A stretch of DNA of 64,000 nucleotides from Trichostrongylus colubriformis (lineage: Eukaryota; Nematoda; Chromadorea; Rhabditida; Trichostrongylidae): assembly GCA_963978905.1 (NCBI GenBank), contig OZ022258.1, positions 33,665,282 through 33,729,281 on the forward strand. The letters run 5' to 3'. Of this stretch, positions 59,001 to 64,000 are shown in pieces. Position 1 is the first letter of the stretch. Each line of letters opens with the position of its first letter. The notes below the pieces were generated by a model. That model saw only the letters and a list, made by a program, of their open reading frames with translations, was not told the DNA's origin and did no database searches. The position numbers and the translations under genes were made by a program.

Positions 59001-61338
59001 ATTACCTCTACCACTGTTCAAATAATTCGATTGAATTGTGAGGAGTAGCGTAAAAATTGCTCTTCGAGACGCTCGAAAATAGGGTAGCAGCTGAAATTCG
59101 TGCAGCCTGGGTGTTGCTGGGAGACAATGCGGCGAAGTTTCAAAGTCCCACAAATCCTACGATATCACGACTATTAGCGGGACGCGGCCGAGGCCCGTGA
59201 TCATTACAACGTTAACATAGTAACGGCCTCCGCGACTCCACCACTTTGACCACCAAACAGCGTGAATTACCGTCCGTTCTCGACTACTCCTCTAGGACTA
59301 ACTTGGAATGCACGGCCTGCACTACTCTTCACCATTGCTTCAATTCTCTGAGTTACTCTGGTGAAAGTCTAGTGCTATTTGCACGACACCTACGACCCAC
59401 GACACCTGCATTCCCCCGCCGTCTTGCGAGGGAAGGAGGTGTTGTCGGTGGTAGGTGTCGTACAAATAGTACTATGCCAGGGTGCAGGCCAGAGCTGATC
59501 CCACCAAATTCTAACGACACCTTATGGAACGTCCATCGACCCTTATGCTCCGTGTCGTTCTGATGCCTGTTTTTCTTGATACGGTAAGAATTTGCCAAGC
59601 GGTCAATACTTTTGCCACACTCTATGGTGTACGCCTCAGCGTGTGTTCTGCACACCAACTGGATATCTTCAAATCTCTGACTAATGTGCATAAGAAGGTT
59701 CTGATTCAGTAAAAAAAAAACCTTTTTGACATTTGATACGACATTCCGCAAGTGTGGCGAAATTGTTGCCGTTACCTCCACAACCACCGTAAGTGAACGG
59801 ACGGCATTCAGCAGATTCAGTGTCGAAGGCAAAGCGCTGCAAAATATGTGGTTTATACGGGGAAGAGGACGATATGAGTCACATTACTCACCTGAAACAC
59901 CCCATTGCACTCGCCAGCATCGACGTCGTGCTTACAGACATTAGAGAAATCATGTACAACGACCGGTGTTGCTGAAATAGCCAGTGCGATAGTATAAGAG
60001 CTGGAAAAATGCGACCGGCCACATAGAGAAAAAGAAAACATTTCCACAGATCAGGGCCTGCAGTTAGTGCCTATTATTCATACATATAGAAGTCAAAATG
60101 AAGGTTGCTTCAATGGAGTAGTCACCTATGACTAAGCTTTAGTTCAGTCAACTTGTCAACGGGTGTGTACCTTTATGTCAGGATTCCGCAACGCGGCATG
60201 TTGCAAGCGAAGCAATGCAGACGAGCTAATACTGCCGTGTTGTTGTGTCCCGAAGCGATTACAAGTCAACTGCGTATCGTGCCCACATAACCGTGTAATC
60301 GTTGTAAGACCCAACTATCGCGACGCGCATAGCTCGCATACACTGTGTCGCACCCCGGTCGTCGTCGTAGGAAATCCTGACATAAGGGTACACACCCGTT
60401 TTCAGCAGGCTTCACCAGACCTAGTTCCACCTCTATGCGAACGTATCATCGTTTTATACGACCAACGCGGCCTTGCCCGATACTAAGTAATGCTGTGGGC
60501 GGGAAAAGACGTCAGCGCTGTCAATTGACAGTGGAGTAGAGCTGTACTTTTGAAATTCTGAGCATGTATCACGTCTTTTCCACGCGACGCCATTGCGATT
60601 CTTCTTTGATTTTCCAAAGCGATCATAATTATCACACGCCCCCTTCAGAAAAAGGTCTCAATTGATGGAATCTTCAAACAGCTGACCTTCCTTATGACAA
60701 ATCGCCAGGCATTCCTCTCGACTGGCATAATTGTTACCGTTTCCTTGACATCCGGTGTATGTGAACACATCACAGATCTAAAATCGAATCTGTGTAAGGC
60801 AATGCATTGACTATTGGCGCTTAAAGACATAGTGATCGAACGAGACCAAAAATAGAAGACACAGCACGTAGTAGTCAGTGAATCTTTTCCCCTATTGGGA
60901 GTGAGCCACGCACACCCAACGTAATCCTTAGAGGAACCAATTCTCAACGTAGCGAAGGAAGTTTGCGAGCCATTGGCAGAGATAAAATACGACAGCAATC
61001 TTACTGACGAAGACAACGTCGGTACGACGACTGCGACTTAACTGAATTGTGCGCGATATCACGAGTATGGACTCGCCTCCGGACTAGAGTACTCGCACGA
61101 GAGCTGTGGTCAGAGGGCCTGACTTTGCTGCAGCTGGTTTTTTTGTGCCTTTTTTTCTGATGGGTAAATCAGAACCTCTGCTTTTGGTGATGGGCGCGGT
61201 AACTCTTACAATTCATAGCAAAGTAAGCCTCTAAATAGAACGTCTAAATTTTTTGTACCTTTCGTTCGGAGTCCCAATACCAACGAATGAACTGCCCGCG
61301 GCAATTCCCAGGATCTTTTGGATGAAGGCAACGATTCA
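37440..61338 (-). CDS. Giant secreted multi-Kunitz / lustrin extracellular matrix protein (MLT-11-like), 5' end missing
   Basis: Thirty-two minus-strand exons (first 61338-61259, last 37600-37440, stop 37442-37440) all join with consistent phase and GT-AG introns, giving at least about 3,040 residues. Order: Kunitz 1-3, two antistasin-like modules, Kunitz 4, a huge exon without cysteine, a Thr/Ser mucin stretch, Kunitz 5-6, Pro/Gln repeats, lustrin module 1, Kunitz 7, lustrin modules 2-3, an acidic linker and Kunitz 8, ending four residues past its last cysteine region. Kunitz domains inhibit serine proteases or act as structural modules; lustrin modules occur in extracellular matrix and shell proteins. 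Kunitz 1, 4 and 8 have Arg at the predicted P1 site and Kunitz 5 has Phe; the others (Asn, Ser, Asp) are unlikely to inhibit trypsin. The mixture resembles C. elegans MLT-11 and related moulting proteins, but orthology is not proven and no thyroglobulin domain was seen. Signal peptide and start exon were not found. Confidence 0.85.
38327..38564 (-). mobile_element. MULE-type MITE copy with perfect 9-bp target duplication
   Basis: It lies in the intron between exons 38951-38859 and 38074-37913. The flanks 38318-38326 and 38565-38573 are both GGGTTTCGC, an exact 9-base duplication. The ends are GTGTGTGTGCCCTTACGTCA and TGACATAATGGTACACACCC. It is inverted relative to the copies at 57161 and 60161. 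Confidence 0.9.
38859..40570 (-). other. Kunitz domain 7 and lustrin modules 2 and 3
   Basis: The exons are 40570-40447, 39781-39660, 39593-39396, 39314-39267, 39173-39009 and 38951-38859. Kunitz 7 spans the first two ([10 protein letters not shown] ... [19 protein letters not shown]) with Asp at P1. The third encodes a lustrin-type module ([16 protein letters not shown] ... GCPVGFYC ... VCCP). The last two encode another ([11 protein letters not shown] ... CPKGFYC ... SRMCCP). The intron falls between the two Kunitz halves, as in the other Kunitz domains of this gene. Confidence 0.85.
41154..41830. mobile_element. Palindromic mariner-derived element, copy 2
   Basis: It lies in the intron between exons 42494-42321 and 40570-40447. 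The ends are CTAGGTAGTCTAAAAAG and CTTTTTAGACTACCCAA with TA outside both. It has the same head-to-head structure as the copy at 13490-14163, in opposite orientation. The right arm encodes [17 protein letters not shown], the third catalytic aspartate region of a mariner transposase. Confidence 0.8.
42321..45896 (-). other. Linker exons and lustrin module 1
   Basis: The exons are 45896-45649, 45595-45411, 45347-45299, 45216-45118, 44139-44070, 44015-43903, 43799-43709 and 42494-42321. The first encodes three copies of a 12-residue repeat ([12 protein letters not shown] and variants). The next four are Pro/Ser rich linkers without cysteine. Lustrin module 1 spans two exons: [20 protein letters not shown], then [18 protein letters not shown]. 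The 42494-42321 exon gives a charged linker with [20 protein letters not shown], which I do not recognise. Confidence 0.8.
44431..44502. repeat. Three-unit minisatellite of about 23 bp in an intron
   Basis: Three imperfect units of ACCCATGCCACACTGCCTCC type follow one another. The sequence just after them (CTTGAAGG-TGCCATGCCC) is related, in reverse complement, to 54350-54400 in another intron of the same gene. Confidence 0.7.
45948..47437 (-). other. Mucin-like stretch, Kunitz 5, and Kunitz 6 lacking one disulfide
   Basis: The exons are 47437-46888, 46833-46724, 46646-46562 and 46054-45948. The first begins [18 protein letters not shown] and continues as Thr-rich short repeats such as [17 protein letters not shown], a likely O-glycosylated mucin-like segment, before Kunitz 5 ([18 protein letters not shown], then [20 protein letters not shown]). 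Kunitz 6 reads [17 protein letters not shown], then [20 protein letters not shown]. The second cysteine is Gly and the fourth is Arg, the two that normally pair. Confidence 0.88.
48703..53487 (-). other. Single 4.8-kb exon encoding about 1,594 residues with no cysteine seen
   Basis: The acceptor tattttag at 53488 and donor CTAG|gttagt at 48703 bound one open frame, joined in phase to Kunitz 4 upstream and the mucin-like exon downstream. Reading order: Pro/Thr/Arg-rich start, a Tyr-rich island ([20 protein letters not shown]), a Gln/Asn-rich middle ([33 protein letters not shown]), a conserved-looking island ([20 protein letters not shown]), an acidic block (DDDDEDED), then a Ser/Thr-rich mucin-like region, and a closing Pro-rich part with two SD(S)DETKTSG-type repeats. 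I see no cysteine across the exon. A disordered, heavily glycosylated spacer between inhibitor clusters is likely. Function is inferred. Confidence 0.92.
53915..54065 (-). other. Kunitz domain 4, second half
   Basis: This exon encodes [37 protein letters not shown] and [11 protein letters not shown]. The first half (EKCMQPV) is on the exon 56199-56087, 2 kb upstream across a repeat-rich intron. All six cysteines are present and P1 is Arg, so inhibition of a trypsin-like protease is plausible. Confidence 0.9.
54110..54480. repeat. Intron repeat block with a 30-bp tandem duplication
   Basis: GCGTGCGTAAGTTAAATTAC followed by AGCCACC occurs twice in tandem at 54119-54178. The distal part (54340-54400) is related in reverse complement to 44470-44530. 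The rest of this intron (54500-56086) holds diverged copies of segments such as TTGCCCCCAT-TTCACAGGTT near 55517 and 55788, and no coding exon that I can support. Confidence 0.65.
56087..57863 (-). other. Kunitz domain 3, two antistasin-like modules, start of Kunitz 4
   Basis: The exons are 57863-57735, 57680-57515, 56713-56634, 56547-56316 and 56199-56087. Kunitz 3 is [20 protein letters not shown], then [16 protein letters not shown] and CRNVC. Directly after it, [20 protein letters not shown] with CPFCSCP is an antistasin-like module. A second follows after a splice: [20 protein letters not shown], then KGCKDCVCP. The exon at 56547-56316 adds a Pro/Ser linker. Antistasin-type modules inhibit factor Xa-like and related proteases in leeches; whether these two do is unknown. 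Confidence 0.85.
57161..57402 (+). mobile_element. MULE-type MITE copy with perfect 9-bp target duplication
   Basis: It lies in the intron between exons 57680-57515 and 56713-56634. The flanks 57152-57160 and 57403-57411 are both AAGTTTTTG, an exact 9-base duplication. The ends are GGGCGTGTAACCTTATGTCA and TTACATAAGGGTACGCACCC. Confidence 0.9.
59722..61338 (-). other. Kunitz domains 1 and 2, the first exons found
   Basis: The exons are 61338-61259, 60777-60687, 59971-59892 and 59836-59722. Kunitz 1 is [20 protein letters not shown], then [17 protein letters not shown], with REECLAIC, all six cysteines and Arg at P1. Kunitz 2 is [16 protein letters not shown], then [19 protein letters not shown] with AECRIKC and Asn at P1. 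Each domain is split by an intron at the same kind of place. Kunitz 1 starts in phase behind acceptor ttttcag, so at least one upstream exon exists. Confidence 0.88.
60161..60397 (+). mobile_element. MULE-type MITE copy
   Basis: It lies in the intron between exons 60777-60687 and 59971-59892. The ends are GGGTGTGTACCTTTATGTCA and TGACATAAGGGTACACACCC. The flanks CTTGTCAAC and GTTTTCAGC agree at six of nine bases. Confidence 0.85.
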
Positions 61339-61391
61339 CTGAAAATGGAATGGTTCACACTAATGCACCCTTTACAGTGCGTTCTGAATTA

Positions 61392-62198
61392 TTAGGTTAT
61401 TCCAAAAGTCTTGTAGTATTTTTTCGAAAAAAAAATCAGTAACTCTTGTTCATTTCGAGGCAGGTCCAGGCGGTTCAGGAATATGGTAGAACGTTCCCTA
61501 AGCTTTCTAGGAAAATATATATTGACCCACCAGATCCCGTGGAGAGAGCTACAATGCCCGTTGTCGATACACACCCAACTCGCGGTGTCATCTATTATGA
61601 GCGGTCTTGCGGCACCAAAACGACGAAAGCTTGCCACCCCATCAGCGCTGCATTGGGCAAGGGATGTGTGAGCTACGTGACCGCGCGACCGCTGGTTCAT
61701 CAGCTTCAGCAACGGCGAGATTGACATGAAAGACAAACCACGCTTGGGAGTGGGCTGGTTCTGGGACGCGGGAGGAATGCCTTTCCGCGAGGTGCTGGTA
61801 CAAGGTCCGCGGTCACCCTTCATCATGACGACGCCCGCTCCCATTTCGCGAAAAGTTCCCAGGCCAAGATATAGGAGCTCGGCTGGGATGTGCTGCCCCA
61901 TCTGCCATACTCTCCAGACATTGCCCCTTCTGACTATCGCCTTACCCATCCTCTCGAATCCTTCCTGGCTAAGAGAAAATTCGTTGATTATGACTTGCTT
62001 GCGAAGGCGATCGCTGACTTCTTCGATTCTCAGAACCCTGAGTTTTGGGAGAAGGGAATCAACGATTTCCCTATAAAGTGGCAGAGGGTTGCCGATAACA
62101 ATGGTCAATACGTTGTTGCCTAATTGTTATTTGTTGGACGAAAAAAAATAAAAAGTGATGATCGAAAAAAATACTACAAGACTTTTGGAACAACCTAA
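61392..62198 (+). mobile_element. Truncated mariner-type element just upstream of the first Kunitz exon
   Basis: The ends are TTAGGTTATTCCAAAAGTCT and ACTTTTGGAACAACCTAA, with TA on both flanks. On the plus strand the frames give HHDDARSHFAKSSQAK, then PHLPYSPDIAPSDYRL and FFDSQNPEFWEKGINDF with ADNNGQYVV at the stop near 62123. This is the C-terminal half of a DD(34-37) mariner/Tc1-type transposase with the second and third acidic residues. The N-terminal half is missing and a stop interrupts the frame near 61875. Inactive. Confidence 0.85.
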
Positions 62199-63084
62199 TA
62201 TTTCCACGTTAATCTGAAAATCTTTTCAACGAAAAATCTGAAAGCAAATTATAAACCGTTAGCTAGTGCAAATCAAAAGGTGCAAGTGAAAGTGTACAAT
62301 TGAAAACTGCGCCAGTGAAACGACATGAGTTCGATGAGCACTTGGGCGTCGCTGAATAATACCACGATGGGCTGGTTATACTGTCAAAAATCACAGTATG
62401 CCGTTGTGAGTGATGGAGATTGGGAGGGACTCAGACTTCGCGCACAGTATGAAGGCAACCCTTGAGGGCGTCATAGCCAGCGATATGTACCTCCGGCAGC
62501 GGCGCGATATTTGAAGCGAGTCTCCTTTGCTGCATATCATCGAAGACGTGCTAGGTCGCCGTGCGCGGAGAGCAGCAAAGCCATGCAAGTTCTTGCCCAA
62601 CTCTCGCCATTCTCGTCAAAAGTCCCAAAATGATCGGACGGCAAAACACAATAAGCGGTTCCACATTTCTCGTCTCGCTTTGCTGTGCCTCCCTCGCCGT
62701 CTCTTCCGTTTGATCCGCTTTGAGCGCTACTGGAGCCTCCTTTAGCGCATAAAATTATCTGCAGAAGACACAGAAGATAGCTATTGACAGTTTTGTGGTA
62801 TTCTCGCTCACTGCGGGACTGCTCAGTTACCTTCACTTTTGGTGTCCATTACCATTGTTCACCGCTTTTAAACATGTTTTTGCAGTGGTTTGATATTAAT
62901 GGAATTAATGGAATAATAAGAATGGAACAAGAACTCTCACTGGTAAATGGGCTGGAAGCATGAAGGGACAGAGGTCCTCTAACTTGCTATATTTTGTCGG
63001 CCTATTTCACCTTTGCTTACAGAAATATCATCCTCTAGAAGACCGGAATATTAGGATTTAGTAGACAGAGGAAATATAGGTTAA
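62199..63084. other. Region expected to hold the 5' exons of the Kunitz gene; none proven
   Basis: A minus-strand frame at about 62790-62540 follows an acceptor-like ttctgcag and encodes KGGSSSAQSGSNGRDGEGG and KCGTAYCVLPSDHFG, which could be an exon. No in-phase donor linking it to the exon at 61338 was found. No signal peptide is evident. Confidence 0.25.
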
Positions 63085-63955
63085 GGGAAGTTTCGGCCGG
63101 TTTTCGCAAGTTCACCTCCGGAAAATCATAACTCAGCTCAGACTACATCTTTCCTCCACAACAAGCACCATTCGATTCGCTACGCTTTTGGTAACATTGT
63201 ATGCTTGCGTATCTCACTTTGCTGAAGGGCTAACTATTTATATTGCGCGAAGTCGGAACGTCAACTTCAAACCACCATTTTTCCCTGACACACTGCTATT
63301 GAAAACGCTTTCCAAATGTTTTATAAATGGGGCCTAGTTAGCGCTGGATCTGATGAATATGATGGACGAGTGAAGGCTTCAGCCCGTATTTACGTATCTA
63401 CTTCAATTACTGGTAGACGATTTGTGGAAAATGCGCTCACGCATGGTTGCTCAGAGAAGTCGCGCACACCCATTTTTTGGATGTTCCCGAATCAGAGCTA
63501 CTTGAGGTGGTCAACCACATTTGTGTGGAGAAGGCCAATATTTGTTGATATCCCCTGGAAGTATAGACTCTCATCGCTTTCTGCCGTTTTGGTTAAAGCG
63601 ATTTGATCAATTGAAAATTCAAGCAACTCGTCTCATTTCTGCACTTCTGAAACCAGAAACAAAGTGTTCCATCCGATGATTCACACCCTCCCCTTACAGT
63701 ATTCACATCTGTGATGCCTTTGCTGGGACTCGACAAAGCAAGAACTCGTGAAGTGGTCATCTAAAGTGTGCATTTTCGCAGTACTTTTAAATTTCCCTAA
63801 TGATTCGATAGACTTGTGGCATTCCCAATGACACATATATTCAGAAAGAGCAACTTTTTGTCTATCTAATGAGGACAATATGTAGATGATTCATGTTGAT
63901 TGATACCTTTTATGTTTGAATTTTTCTTGTGAACGCGCTAAATCGGCATGTACTT
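63085..63955 (+). repeat. Dispersed repeat, copy B
   Basis: See 1838-2710. Same orientation, with many substitutions and small gaps between the two copies. The reading frame that is open in copy A is broken here. Confidence 0.75.
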
Positions 63956-64000
63956 TTCCTATACCCCTAACAGTACAATGAGTAAGGAAAAATAGAGTGA

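Noticed and set aside
61446..62108. Long minus-strand frame of 238 residues upstream of the Kunitz gene
   Set aside because: It overlaps a mariner-type element on the opposite strand whose transposase motifs explain the sequence.
1..64000. CRISPR arrays, rRNA operon, bacterial operons
   Set aside because: Searched by eye for regular spaced repeats, conserved rRNA segments and closely packed genes; none present, and the DNA is clearly eukaryotic.

Overview
The window reads as genomic DNA of a parasitic strongylid (clade V) nematode, most likely a hookworm-like species. This is an inference from four things: many short GT-AG introns, a very long multi-Kunitz/lustrin extracellular gene of a nematode type, mariner-type elements with TTAGGTTGAGTCG ends like those known from hookworms, and remnants of MULE, Penelope-like and non-LTR elements. 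No rRNA, CRISPR or bacterial-type operon is present. No single database identity could be checked.

Left part (1-16 kb): a short spliced minus-strand gene fragment that looks like a DUF19/T20D4.11-type secreted protein (1.1-1.5 kb), then mostly repeats. These are a long-inverted-repeat (foldback) element with TA target duplication (5.4-8.65 kb) split by a truncated non-LTR retrotransposon, a second retrotransposon tail (10.9-11.3 kb), a 1.0-kb TIR element (11.85-12.88 kb) and a mariner-derived palindromic element (13.5-14.2 kb).

Middle (16.4-36 kb): a 6.5-kb segment bounded by about 550-bp inverted repeats with TTA on both outer flanks. It holds two incomplete spliced genes on opposite strands, one with an IQ motif, plus a perfect 297-bp palindrome. 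Next come a small gene end with an in-frame duplicated 138-bp unit (24.8-25.2 kb), a decayed MULE transposase (25.8-26.7 kb), two internally deleted mariner copies in the same orientation (28.4 and 34.25 kb), and between them a decayed Penelope-like element (29.4-31.6 kb).

Right part (37.4-61.3 kb): one large minus-strand gene, reconstructed here from 32 coding exons whose phases join without a break. It encodes at least about 3,040 residues: three Kunitz domains, two antistasin-like cysteine modules, a fourth Kunitz domain, a single 4.8-kb exon giving about 1,594 residues in which I see no cysteine, a mucin-like Thr/Ser stretch, a fifth Kunitz domain, a sixth Kunitz domain that has lost one whole disulfide pair, Pro-rich linkers, three lustrin-type modules with a seventh Kunitz domain, an acidic linker and a final Kunitz domain. 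This architecture resembles the nematode moulting/cuticle protease-inhibitor matrix proteins (C. elegans MLT-11 type); that orthology is an inference. The 5' end is not found. Copies of a MULE-type MITE (9-bp target duplications) and mariner pieces sit in or beside its introns.

Coordinates of exons were read by eye from splice sites and may be off by a base or two.
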